Below, piece by piece: positions 48,403 through 60,200 of a stretch of DNA of 64,000 nt. The notes under the pieces were generated by a model that saw only the letters and a list, made by a program, of their open reading frames with translations, made no database searches and was not told the DNA's origin. The translations under genes and the position numbers were made by a program. Numbering within the stretch: the first letter of the stretch is position 1; each line of letters starts with the position of its first letter. Source of the DNA: an uncultured bacterium (GTDB lineage Bacteria > Cyanobacteriota > Vampirovibrionia > Gastranaerophilales > Gastranaerophilaceae); NCBI GenBank assembly GCA_902761735.1, contig CACWLL010000003.1, positions 1-64,000 of the forward strand, read 5' to 3'.

Positions 48403-49407
48403 CTATTTTACATGTACTTTAGGAACAACAGACATTCCCGGAACAATATTGTATTTTTCAGGGTCAATATCCTCCGTAAATACAATTTTTACAGGAATAC
48501 GTTGTACAATTTTTACAAATGAACCTACTGCATTTTCAGGTGGGAATAAACTTGATTTTGCACCTGAACTTCTTTGTATACTGTCGATTTTACCTTTAAA
48601 TACCTTGTTAGGATATGCGTCAATTTTTATATCTACCGGCAAATCTTTTTTCATTCCTTTTAACTGATTTTCTTTAAAGTTTGCTACAACCCAAACTTTA
48701 TTCGGAACAATTACACATAACGGAGAACCCGTACTTACATACATACCCTTTTCAACTCGCCTGTTTGCAATAGTTCCGGACTGAGGAGCATAAACAATTG
48801 TGTACTCTAAATTTTTAGAAGCTTGTTCTTTTGCGGCCTTAAGAGCTCTTAAATCTGCATCGGCAACTTTTTTATCATCAGCAGATAATATTGCCTGCTC
48901 AGAATTTGTCAGATTTGCTCTTGCAGCATCATATTTTGCTTGGGCAGAATCAAGAGTTTGCTTCGAAACAGCACCCTCTTCATATAAATCTGTATATCTG
49001 TCCAAATCTTTTTTAGCTAATTCTATGTTAGATTTTGAAGCCATTAGATTTGCTTTTGCATTTTCTTGATTTAAAAGCATTCTTTGATATGCTGCATCTG
49101 CTTTATCTAATGCAATTTCATAATCCGTTGAATCAATTTTTGCAATTTTATCCCCTTCTTTTATCGATTGATTATCGGTTACATATACCTCAGTAATATG
49201 ACCGCTGATTTTAGGGCTTACCGATACCGTAGTTGTTTCAACATAGGCATCATCAGTAGACTCATATTTCATTGCATCAATTACAAAATAGCAAACACCA
49301 ATAATAATTCCGATTAGTATAACAATACCAATAGTTCTTTTTACACCTTTTTTAGGTCTTGCGGTATCATTTTCAGCTGCTACTTCAGCATTTTGTTGTT
49401 CTTCCAT
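48403..49407 (-). CDS. emrA: EmrA/HlyD-type membrane fusion protein
   Basis: A 334-aa periplasmic adaptor. A single N-terminal transmembrane helix (GIVILIGIIIGVCYFVIDAM, about 30-50) is followed by STDDAYVETTTVSVSPKISG, the typical EmrA beta-barrel start. A coiled-coil hairpin (YQRMLLNQENAKANLMASKS, LEEGAV-type turn) and lipoyl halves come next, then the barrel domain (VEKGMYVSTGSPLCVIVPNK). It bridges EmrB in the inner membrane and the outer-membrane factor. It lies 10 nt downstream of the marR gene. Confidence 0.92.
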   Translation of the reverse strand: MEEQQNAEVAAENDTARPKKGVKRTIGIVILIGIIIGVCYFVIDAMKYESTDDAYVETTTVSVSPKISGHITEVYVTDNQSIKEGDKIAKIDSTDYEIALDKADAAYQRMLLNQENAKANLMASKSNIELAKKDLDRYTDLYEEGAVSKQTLDSAQAKYDAARANLTNSEQAILSADDKKVADADLRALKAAKEQASKNLEYTIVYAPQSGTIANRRVEKGMYVSTGSPLCVIVPNKVWVVANFKENQLKGMKKDLPVDIKIDAYPNKVFKGKIDSIQRSSGAKSSLFPPENAVGSFVKIVQRIPVKIVFTEDIDPEKYNIVPGMSVVPKVHVK

Positions 49408-49417
49408 ATTTTACCTC

Positions 49418-49894
49418 TTATATCTTATTTTCTATATGTTTTTCAATATTTTGTCTTAATTTTTTTATTGATAATTTTACCGATTCAAATTCTTCCGGTG
49501 GAATTTTTTTTGCAATTTCCACATATATATCATATATTTTATTATTGATTTCATGAAGCTTTTTAACCCCGACGGATGTTATATCCACCTTTTTAATCAA
49601 TCTGTTATTTTTAGTATCAACAGAACGATTAATAAGTTTTTTTGTTTCTAATTTATTTAAAATTCTACCGGTATTCGCCCTATCTAAAAGCAATAATTTT
49701 GCCAAATCTCTTTGACATAAAGACGGATTGCACATTATTGTATCCAATGTTGTATATTCTTCCGGTGCTAAATCTATACCAAGGATAGCAAATTGTTGAG
49801 TTGCATGGAATTTCATCAACCTAGCCATCTGCTTAAGCTCATAAAAGACACTTTCTGTATAATGTGGAATTGTTTTTTTATTTATATCTGTCAT
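49418..49894 (-). CDS. MarR-family repressor of the efflux operon
   Basis: A 158-aa winged-helix regulator. AILGIDLAPEEYTTLDTIMC is the helix before the recognition unit, NPSLCQRDLAKLLLLDRANT the HTH, and RILNKLETKKLINRSVDTKN plus NRLIKKVDITSVGVKKL the wing and following helix. The ATG at 49894 is preferred to a TTG at 49912 because the only good -10 (TATAAT) lies between them. It is the first gene of the operon with emrA and emrB. It probably binds the palindrome at 49934-49949 and is released by drug-like ligands. Confidence 0.88.
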   Translation of the reverse strand: MTDINKKTIPHYTESVFYELKQMARLMKFHATQQFAILGIDLAPEEYTTLDTIMCNPSLCQRDLAKLLLLDRANTGRILNKLETKKLINRSVDTKNNRLIKKVDITSVGVKKLHEINNKIYDIYVEIAKKIPPEEFESVKLSIKKLRQNIEKHIENKI

Positions 49895-49900
49895 AATGTT

Positions 49901-49906
49901 ATTATA
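49901..49906 (-). promoter_or_regulatory. -10 box of the marR-emrAB operon
   Basis: Minus-strand TATAAT, 6 nt upstream of the MarR ATG. That implies a transcript with almost no leader. No good -35 is visible at standard spacing. Confidence 0.45.
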
Positions 49907-49933
49907 ATACAAAATTATGTTGTTAAAAAAATA

Positions 49934-49949
49934 TGTTGCATTTGCAACA
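49934..49949. promoter_or_regulatory. Probable MarR operator palindrome
   Basis: Perfect dyad TGTTGCA-TT-TGCAACA in the short gap between the divergent marR and outer-membrane-factor genes. Size, position and symmetry are those of a MarR-family operator, placed to control both directions. Confidence 0.65.
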
Positions 49950-50012
49950 ATATTATGTTAGCATAGGGATATAAAATTTGCAATAGTGAACATTCAGATA
50001 GAGGAAAATAAA

Positions 50013-51407
50013 TTGAAAAAGTTAATAGCAGCAACGCTTTTGATGAGTTTTATGGTTATAAATATTGTACCGGCATCAGCCGCTACAAAATTACAAAATT
50101 CTACACAACCAAAAGTTTTTAAAAGCATGATTAAGAAAAATAAAAAACAATCTGATGCTTATAAATATGATTATGTAAATATGGCATGGTGGGAAAACTT
50201 TAATGACCCGATACTTACAGGCTATATAAATAAAGCCATCGCAAATAATTATGACTTAAAAATGGCAACATTAGCTGTTGAAGAATACTATCAGGCAACA
50301 AAAATTCAATTGTCGAATGAATTGCCTACGATTGGCGCTGGATTTGCACCTAACTATACTAAAATGCCAAATCAATCAAGTTTTAATTGGGCTTTTGCAA
50401 CACCTGCATACGTAAATTATGAATTAGATATTTTTCTAAAGAATAGAAATAAAACACAAGCTTCTAAAAAATTATATGAAGCTTCTAAATTTGATGAACG
50501 AGCAGCATATATAGCAATTGCGGGAGCTGTAGGAACAACATATTTAAACATTGTCAGAATGGACAAAATTATTAATATTCAAGAGCAAATAGTAGACATA
50601 AGACAAGATATTTATAATCTTATGCTCTCAAGCAACCGTGAAGGACTTGTATCAACTTCTGATACTATAAAAGCAAACAAATCTCTTGTTGCGGGTCAAA
50701 CCGAATTAATAGAATACAAAAAACAAAGAGAAAAATTGTTACACGCTCTTGCAGTATTAATTGGAGAAAGCCCTGAAAATATTTCCGAGTTAGCAATAAC
50801 ACCTTACGATAAAATAATATTTTCCGGAACAATACCATCCGAGATTTCTTCAGACATAATAGTCCAAAGACCGGATTATTTAAAGGCAGAAACAATGGTA
50901 GAAAAAGCCGGTATAGATGTTAAAGTCGCAAGAAAAGAATTTTTACCTACAATTAATCTTTCCGGAGTTGCATTATTTAATGCAAGTGAATTTGGCAGTA
51001 TCTTTTCAACAAAAGGTATGATTGCATCTTTAGCCGCAGGCGCAATGCTTCCTATATTTACAGGCGGACGCCGTATTGCTAATTTAAAAATGAAAAAAAC
51101 AACTTATGAAAGAATATTACAAGACTATTACAAAACTAATTTAACTGCATTGCAAGAAATCAACGATTCTCTTGTTGCGGTAAAACGAGATAAAGAAAAA
51201 CTTGCAAATACAATTGAACAAGAAAATTTAGAAAAATCCGATTATAGTTTACAAGAAAAAAAATATAATCAAGGTGTTATATCAAGACTGGATTTAATTC
51301 AATTCCAAGAGAACCTTCTAACTATCGACAAGCTTCTGGCGCAACAGAACATTGAATGTTGGGTAGATTATATCGGTTTATATAAAGCTGTAGGAAGCAA
51401 ATTATAA
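50013..51407 (+). CDS. TolC/NodT-type outer-membrane efflux protein
   Basis: A 464-aa outer-membrane factor forming the exit duct for the EmrAB pump. It has a signal peptide (KKLIAATLLMSFMVINIVPA, ending in ASA). WWENFNDPILTGYINKAIAN is the NodT-family start. QLSNELPTIGAGF and the repeated half EFLPTINLSGVALF show the internal duplication, and YNQGVISRLDLIQFQENLLT the last coiled coil. The TTG at 50013 is preferred because GAGGA lies 8-9 nt upstream and the protein then begins with a normal signal peptide. It lacks a lipobox cysteine. It is divergent from marR-emrAB. Confidence 0.88.
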   Translation: MKKLIAATLLMSFMVINIVPASAATKLQNSTQPKVFKSMIKKNKKQSDAYKYDYVNMAWWENFNDPILTGYINKAIANNYDLKMATLAVEEYYQATKIQLSNELPTIGAGFAPNYTKMPNQSSFNWAFATPAYVNYELDIFLKNRNKTQASKKLYEASKFDERAAYIAIAGAVGTTYLNIVRMDKIINIQEQIVDIRQDIYNLMLSSNREGLVSTSDTIKANKSLVAGQTELIEYKKQREKLLHALAVLIGESPENISELAITPYDKIIFSGTIPSEISSDIIVQRPDYLKAETMVEKAGIDVKVARKEFLPTINLSGVALFNASEFGSIFSTKGMIASLAAGAMLPIFTGGRRIANLKMKKTTYERILQDYYKTNLTALQEINDSLVAVKRDKEKLANTIEQENLEKSDYSLQEKKYNQGVISRLDLIQFQENLLTIDKLLAQQNIECWVDYIGLYKAVGSKL

Positions 51408-51460
51408 CCAAAATTTCCAAAACATAAATAATCATCACCTCTTTACAAAAAGAAGTAAAG

Positions 51461-51490
51461 AAAACCGGTAAATTATTTTACCGGTTTTTA
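51461..51490 (+). terminator. Terminator after the outer-membrane factor gene
   Basis: Perfect 12-bp stem AAAACCGGTAAA (51461-51472) and TTTACCGGTTTT (51477-51488), loop TTAT, ending in a T-run. Confidence 0.88.
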
Positions 51491-51491
51491 T

Positions 51492-51523
51492 TTAAAATCA
51501 GCGTGTCAAAAACACGCTGATTT
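51492..51523 (-). terminator. Terminator of groES-groEL
   Basis: Twelve-bp stem AAATCAGCGTGT (51495-51506) and ACACGCTGATTT (51512-51523), loop CAAAA. On the minus strand it is followed by TTTAAATAAAAA, a weak T-tract. It stands back to back with the terminator at 51461-51490. Confidence 0.75.
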
Positions 51524-51564
51524 ATCATTATGCATATATTATAGCAGCAAGTAGTTTATTTATA

Positions 51565-53515
<1,951 letters not shown>

Positions 53516-53654
53516 AATTTTCTCCTTATTTTTTAATACGAATAAATACTACTATATTATATTTATATAATAGATTTTTTAAAATCTTAATTTTCTTAAC
53601 TAAAAATTAATTATTATATGAATTAATTTATACTAATTATATTTGAAAACAAAA

Positions 53655-56627
53655 TTACAAACGAACACCGCTTTTGACAATGAACGTTTTGAATGTACTT
53701 TTAGCTTCTTCCAATTCAATATGCACATGAGTATTTCTGGTTTGTTTTACCAAACCTTCCGCAAGTTCAAACATTTTTCTTGCACCGTTAAGATATTCTT
53801 TTTGTTCATCCGAGCCGCTCAAACCTAATTCGTAAAAATATTTTCCGTATAAAAGATATAAACGGGATAATATATCATTCATTCCATATTTTTTAGCAAT
53901 ATCTAATCCTAAAGTTATATGAATTTTTGCGGACTCGTAATCCGATTTTATCATATACGCTTTTGCAATTATTATCTGTAATAGTGCTGCAAAGAAATAA
54001 TTTGCAATTTTTGGATTTTGAGCGACTTCAAGAGCCTTTTGTGCAATTTCCGAAGCTTCATAAGTATCAGTATTCAGCTTGGCATCTGCAATTAAATACC
54101 AAGTTAGTAAAGCCCCTATTGCCATCTTTTCCTTTGAAAAATATGCTATTTGATCATTATAAATACTCAAAGCATTTTCTGTTTTATTATTGTCTTTTAA
54201 AACTTTTCCTAAAAGCGTTTTCATTATATTTTTAGTAAAGTTATCCCCGCAATTATTTGCATATGTAACAACATGGAACAAATCATCCTGAATATCTTTA
54301 TATTTATGACGCATTATATTATTGAAAATATTTACAAAATTCCATTTTACGACAGTCATGTCACCGGCTTTTTCACGTTCAAAAGAGGAAGTCAAATCTT
54401 CCAAGATTTTATCAGATGAGCGGAAATCGCCTTTCATGCTATTTGCCAACGCAAGCGTAAGTTTACATTTATATTCAAAATCTTTATCTTGAACCTTTGT
54501 AACTGCAATATTATCAAATAATATTGTTAATATCTCAAACACCCTATTGTTGTTGCCCTGCATTACAAGAGCTTCTGCCAACACCAAATAAGCCTTCATT
54601 CGGCTTTCCATAATAAATTCCGTAGGAATATTTGAGTATTTATTATTTTGTGAAAGAATTTCTTCAAATACCGGTATAATTTCATTATCAACTATATTTA
54701 CAATCTGTCCGCAATTTCCGATTGAAAGCAATGATTTTAGCTTAGAACATTTTATAAGTACCTTCTCAAGTTTTTTTTCTTCGGGCAAGGATTTTAAAAC
54801 ATCATCAACACATTCAATATTGCCAAGATAATTTCCTGTGTCATGGCAACATTTTGACATATACCCTAATAGCTCAATTTGACGGGGAATATCGTTTATC
54901 GCCTTTGCATTGGCAATAGCATCAGGCAAATAATCCATAGCTTCCGCAGGACTGTAATCGGTCAATAATTTACCTAAACGTTCGGAAATATTATATCTGA
55001 TTCTCAAGGTTTCCGTATCATCAAGCTCGTTTATCAACGCAAGACATTGTTTTTGGCATAGTGCATATAAGTTGATATCCCCTATGTATGCGGCTAATCT
55101 TGTCCCTCTGGTCCATACATCCAAGCCTAATTTAGGATTTTTTATATTTTGCGCAATCCTGCCGAATATTGCATTCGAGTTTGGGGTAAAGCTTGCAAGA
55201 GCGTTACAAATCTGCGTATTCAATTCTATATATCGTTCGTCATTTTTAGCAATACTCAACATAGTTTCCCAAAGTAATAAATCTTTAAATTGGCAAAATA
55301 TTTCATTTAAAGGAGCAATAAAATTCATATTTTTTAAATATGCAATAATTTCTTCAAATACATTATCATCATAATTAAATATTTGCTTCATGAGATTGAG
55401 ATTTATTTTATCACCCAAAATTGCAGCAGAAGTTATAAATAGATAGGCTTCTCTATTTAACACACTCAACAAGCATATTCTTTTTGCAACTAAATCCTCA
55501 TAGGATTCCGGCAAATCAAACGGGGTATCAGAAATTTGACAGTCCAAACGTAAACCGCATGCCTGCTCAATATATGAACAATTTCCTTTACTTGTCGAGA
55601 ATATCAACTCGCGTTCCGAATCTGTTATATTTGGGAAATCCGTATTTTTTAATTCTTTATTTGCCAAAAAGCTCAGCATTCCATTTCTGTCAAGAGGAAC
55701 GATGCGCATATCATAGTATATGTTATCGTTTTCTTTACCTGATATATTAAAATATCCTCGTGACGGTTTATCACCGGAATAAATTAACAAAAATTTTAAG
55801 TCATTAAATACTGAATCTTTTTTTATATAACTGCTCAAAAATTCATAGGAAAAACCATCAACGGAATCAAAATTATCGGCAACAATTATAAATTTTGAAT
55901 ACATTACAATATTATCGAAAATTTTATTTAAAAGATTGTATGTTTTAACCTTTCTCTCTGAAATTTCTTCAAATATTCCAAATTTAGCCGGATAAAGAAA
56001 ATTTATAAAATCTTCTATTTCATCATTGCTTAAATAAGGGAATTTATTTCGAAACAATTTTGAGGCGTCTTTCGTGAATTTAGGATTATTTATACAAAAA
56101 TTCGGCAAATTGTAAAGATTAAAAATTATATCTTGAATGAGTCCGCCCGGAGTCAATTCGGTAATTGGGGTACATTTTCCATAAAACCAAACAATCTGTT
56201 TATCTTGCAATTTTTGTATAACACGAGCAAGAACATGACTCTTACCTACCCCTCTCAAACCGCTTAATGATATTATTTTTTTATCCTCAGACAATAGAGC
56301 CTGTTCTAAAAGGATTTCTGCATCTTCTTGAGAAAGTGCTTTTTGATTAACCTGATGAGATAAACCTTTATTAGGAGTTACTCGCTTCATTTTCTGGTCT
56401 GCCTCAAACTGGTATCCGCACTTGCGGCATGTTTTTGCATTCGGGAAATTAACACAACTACACTCGGGGCAAAGTTTTAAAATTTCTTCTCCGCATTTTT
56501 TGCACGCAATATCAAATATTGTGTTTACGGTATGACAATTCTTACAAATTAATCCTGTTCTGGTTTTGCAGTATGGACATCTTAGAGAATTGTCCGGTAT
56601 CGTTTTTTTACAAATTGGACATTTCAT
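53655..56627 (-). CDS. Zinc-ribbon P-loop ATPase with TPR-like tail
   Basis: A 990-aa putative signalling ATPase. Residues 1-75 hold three zinc ribbons, seen as CxxC pairs CPIC/CPYC, CKNC/CKKC and CPEC/CRKC. A P-loop NTPase domain follows (about 95-380): SLSGLRGVGKSHVLARVI is Walker A and FIIVADNFDSVDGFS Walker B. The remaining 600 residues are helical with TPR-like units (LLGYMSKCCHDTGNYLGNIE, LSRLYLLYGKYFYELGLSGS). This ORC/STAND-like plan resembles MalT- or adenylate-cyclase-linked ATPases but without a recognised output domain. It starts 17 nt after the sigma-factor gene. Confidence 0.75.
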   Translation of the reverse strand: MKCPICKKTIPDNSLRCPYCKTRTGLICKNCHTVNTIFDIACKKCGEEILKLCPECSCVNFPNAKTCRKCGYQFEADQKMKRVTPNKGLSHQVNQKALSQEDAEILLEQALLSEDKKIISLSGLRGVGKSHVLARVIQKLQDKQIVWFYGKCTPITELTPGGLIQDIIFNLYNLPNFCINNPKFTKDASKLFRNKFPYLSNDEIEDFINFLYPAKFGIFEEISERKVKTYNLLNKIFDNIVMYSKFIIVADNFDSVDGFSYEFLSSYIKKDSVFNDLKFLLIYSGDKPSRGYFNISGKENDNIYYDMRIVPLDRNGMLSFLANKELKNTDFPNITDSERELIFSTSKGNCSYIEQACGLRLDCQISDTPFDLPESYEDLVAKRICLLSVLNREAYLFITSAAILGDKINLNLMKQIFNYDDNVFEEIIAYLKNMNFIAPLNEIFCQFKDLLLWETMLSIAKNDERYIELNTQICNALASFTPNSNAIFGRIAQNIKNPKLGLDVWTRGTRLAAYIGDINLYALCQKQCLALINELDDTETLRIRYNISERLGKLLTDYSPAEAMDYLPDAIANAKAINDIPRQIELLGYMSKCCHDTGNYLGNIECVDDVLKSLPEEKKLEKVLIKCSKLKSLLSIGNCGQIVNIVDNEIIPVFEEILSQNNKYSNIPTEFIMESRMKAYLVLAEALVMQGNNNRVFEILTILFDNIAVTKVQDKDFEYKCKLTLALANSMKGDFRSSDKILEDLTSSFEREKAGDMTVVKWNFVNIFNNIMRHKYKDIQDDLFHVVTYANNCGDNFTKNIMKTLLGKVLKDNNKTENALSIYNDQIAYFSKEKMAIGALLTWYLIADAKLNTDTYEASEIAQKALEVAQNPKIANYFFAALLQIIIAKAYMIKSDYESAKIHITLGLDIAKKYGMNDILSRLYLLYGKYFYELGLSGSDEQKEYLNGARKMFELAEGLVKQTRNTHVHIELEEAKSTFKTFIVKSGVRL

Positions 56628-56644
56628 AATTCGTATCTCGATTA

Positions 56645-57214
56645 TTAATCATTTAATGATTTTTTTACTTTTTGCATTAATTTGAACAATCTCTTGGATA
56701 CTTCCGATTGAGAAAGGTTTAACTCCTCTGCTATTTCTGATTGAGTCATGCCTTCTCTGTAACGAAGTTTATATATTTCAAGATACTGTTTGTCCGGTTC
56801 TTCTTTATTAATTTTATCCAGAAAATCGGTTACGAGATTAACCACTTCATTTTTTATAGCGACATCTTCAGGACCATTGTCAAAATCAATAGGTTCATAT
56901 TCAACCTTTATATCGGAATAAATATTTGAATACGAAGTTGAATCACTCAACGAAACTTCTTTTGTAGACACATAAGCATTTCTGGTTCTTCTTAATCTTC
57001 CGGAATCTTTTAATACATTTAATATACTGGAGGTTGCAACTTTTCTAAGATACACCTCTAATGTTGCATCCGAAGATATAGTACTTATAATAGGCAATGA
57101 ACGCTTGCACGCTTCATTAAAAAAGTCCTCGTATAAATCTTCATTATTAATAAATTTTCTGTTTGCTCTGATTAATTTCTCAATCAAATCAATTTTATCT
57201 TGCGCTAATTCCAC
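56645..57214 (-). CDS. Sigma-70 family alternative sigma factor
   Basis: A 189-aa sigma factor. The region-2 part (about 15-80) has a shortened, divergent pattern with YLRKVATSSILNVLKDSGRL. Region 4 (about 135-185) is clear: YKLRYREGMTQSEIAEELNL, SQSEVSKRLFKLMQKVKKSL. The linker is acidic and Ser/Tyr-rich. Size fits group 3 or ECF-like factors. Upstream lies a membrane-spanning acidic protein and downstream the zinc-ribbon ATPase, all in one direction. That suggests a sigma factor under membrane control. Confidence 0.8.
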   Translation of the reverse strand: MELAQDKIDLIEKLIRANRKFINNEDLYEDFFNEACKRSLPIISTISSDATLEVYLRKVATSSILNVLKDSGRLRRTRNAYVSTKEVSLSDSTSYSNIYSDIKVEYEPIDFDNGPEDVAIKNEVVNLVTDFLDKINKEEPDKQYLEIYKLRYREGMTQSEIAEELNLSQSEVSKRLFKLMQKVKKSLND

Positions 57215-57250
57215 TTATGAAATTCCCCTACTTACAAAAGTATATCACAA

Positions 57251-60200
57251 CTATAGATAAATGATAAGAGCCAAATTAAATGTTTTCGTCGGAACCTCGC
57301 CACGGACAGGCTTTACGACATTTAGTGTATCTTTAACAGTTTGTAACACAATTTTATCGACTTGCTCAGAACCGCTTGAAGATACGACTGAAGCAGTTTG
57401 TATAGTCCCGTCGTTAGAGAGTTTCAAGTTTACCTTTACCATATTTGAATATATGTATTCGTTTGTTAGCAACAAGTCACTTGAAAGCGTTAATTTTATG
57501 CTCTTTCCTGCTGCCTGCAAATATTTATTCATATTCATGCTGTGTGAAAGGTAATTTGGCAGTTGCCATGACAATTTCTTCAAAGTTATATTTTTATTTG
57601 CATTAAGCGGTTTTTTGGATTCAACAATCACCTTTGAAGAATTTTGTTGTTTTACAGCTTCCTTTGCCTCTTTGATGGCATCTTGCTTTGCGTCCTTAGA
57701 TAATTCTATTTTATCCGCTTGCTGCGACGATTCATCAGTTGGTATAGCCGGTACAATTTCTTGATTTGCAAGAACATTACTGTTATCGTTTTCCGGAGAT
57801 TCCAAAATTTCATTTTCCGGAGCAGATTGAATAAGAGTTTCAGAATCTATGCTGTTTTTATTCTTGACTAAAAATCCGACAACCGTTGCTGCAATTATGG
57901 CTACCGTAACAAATGCAAATACAGGCATTAGAGAGAATTTTCTTTTTGGTCTGAAATCGTAATTTTCGTTTTCTAATTCCTGACTGTCAATATTTGTATC
58001 CGAATCAGCATAAAGCATGCCAAGCGAACCTTCCGTTTCTGGATTGGAATTTATTGGAGTAAATCCTGTCGGTAAAGCTTCTTCATCATCAAAATCATCA
58101 GTTTCCGAAAATTCTTGTCCTGAAGAAATGTCATCCAATGCGGAAATATCATCTAACAATGACAAATCATCCGAAACATTTTCAGCAGCCTCCTCGGTAA
58201 TATCAATATTTTCTACAACATCTTGGGAAGCTGTATTTTCAACATCTTCCTCATCTGCAAAACTTGTTTCTGCAGAAATTTCATCCGGTTGACCAAGGTT
58301 TTCTATTTCATCCAAACCATCTATTTCCGAAATCAATTCACCCGATTGGTCTATACTTTCATCAGGTAATTCTCCGATATTCAATCCTGAATTAAAATCA
58401 ACCCCTTCCGGCAAAGCATCCTGCTCTGACTTTTCTGCTGCAGCATCAAAGAAATCATCCGCATCGGCAACAGAAGCTTCTGTTGCAGCTGAATCCGATA
58501 TTCCAAATATATCTTCGTCAAAATCTGTTGACATATCAGATTCCTGCGGAGTTTCAACAGATAACCCTTCGGTTTCTAGGGACATATTGTCCATAGATTC
58601 ATCCGGTATTAAATCCTCAGTTTTTACGGAAGATAAATCTTTAATTTCTTCCGGCATATCCTCCATAAAATCATCCGAAGTTAAATCATCTTTTTTAATA
58701 GCCGATAAATCGTTGATTTCTTCCGGCATATCTTCTGCAAAATCATCCGAAGTTACTTCATCTTTTTTTGTTTCAGGACTGGTTGTTGCAGGCGCCGTAT
58801 TTGATACATCAAGAATTTCGTCATCAACAAAATCTTCTTCTTTAGTTGAATTCGGTAAAACAGATTCTTCAATATTGTTAAAATCAATCGTTACAGATTC
58901 ATCTTTAATTTCTGTCGGAACATAGTTATTAACAAGCCTGTGAAATTCGTCCATTTCCATAGTTTCCATTTGGCTGCCAATATCACTTGGAATATCCATC
59001 GGAGGGAGATTGCCCAACTGAATATTTTCCAACGAAACCAACTCGGTTGCTTCTGAAATAGGAGTATTTATTGCGGCAGGAATACCCTGTTTTACTGATG
59101 ATATGGAGCCTCCTGATGAAGATGATGAAACAGATGATTGGCTATCATCGTAATCATCATTATTTTCAAATATCAAATCATCGTCATAATCATCGTTATT
59201 TGAGAAAACTAAATCATCGGAAGAATCTTCAAAAGCTACATCGTCACTACTATCAGAACTTCCAAAATCAACATTGTCTGCTAATAAACCGTCATCAAAA
59301 GAACTCTCACTTGAAGTATCCCCGAATAAATCTTCTAAACTGCCAACAGAAGATGATGTATCTTCTTCTTGTACAGATATATCTTGAATTTCAGAAGGCG
59401 TTTCGGCAATCTGCTCTGTTGTTTCTCCTGTTGTATTATCAGGCGTTAACTCTGATAAAAGTCCGTCGATACCATCTGTCAAACCGTCAACAGCAGAAGT
59501 TTCTCCCGCATTATCGGCAATATCCATGCTGTTTAATTCGTCGAGAGTATCCGTCATACCCATAACAGATTGAGAATCCGTATTATTTGGAGCAAGTGCA
59601 TCAACGGCATCAGAAACAACGTCAGATGCAGTTTCTGCAATACCTGCCACCGCATCCGCAGCACCGGCCAATCCGGATATTGATTCTGCGGTTTCAGCCG
59701 CACCGGTTAATGCGGCGGATGCCATAGCTGCACCTGCAATTTCTGCACCAGCAATTGCGGTACCCGCAAGCATATCACCGATTAATCCATTACCCGAATT
59801 ATCTTCGGATGTTTCTTGATTATCATCTTCAATATTCAAATCATTAACAGATAATTCGCTCGTATCAAGATTTTCATCAAATACATCAGCAGTATCTAAC
59901 GTGTCATCAAAAATATCCGTGTCTAATTCTGCGGCTTCGGAGTCTGCATTATTTTCTTCGGTAATTTCAATATTATCTTGTTCTTCTTTAGATGAATCTT
60001 CTAAATAGTCATCAAATGCAACATCGTTTGCAGTTTTATACGAAAGCATTTCAAAGTTTTCAAATTCTATAAATCTATCTCTCAGCGATGCACTGTTTTT
60101 CAAGTAGTCAAGTAACTTTTTCTTATCTTCATTACTTATACTATTATCAGCCATTGATATAAATAGAAATTCCGCATCATCAAGTTCGGTTTCACTATAT

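Noticed and set aside
53516-53654. Possible CIRCE heat-shock operator upstream of groES
   Set aside because: Searched by eye for TTAGCACTC and GAGTGCTAA; neither arm is present.
58553-58768. Tandem repeats as a CRISPR array
   Set aside because: The units are in frame, contiguous without spacers and encode a 24-residue protein repeat.
59071-59565. 164-codon plus-strand frame rich in Gln, His and Arg, opposite the acidic protein
   Set aside because: The composition is what the complement of Asp/Glu/Ser codon runs gives; no ribosome binding site or domain.
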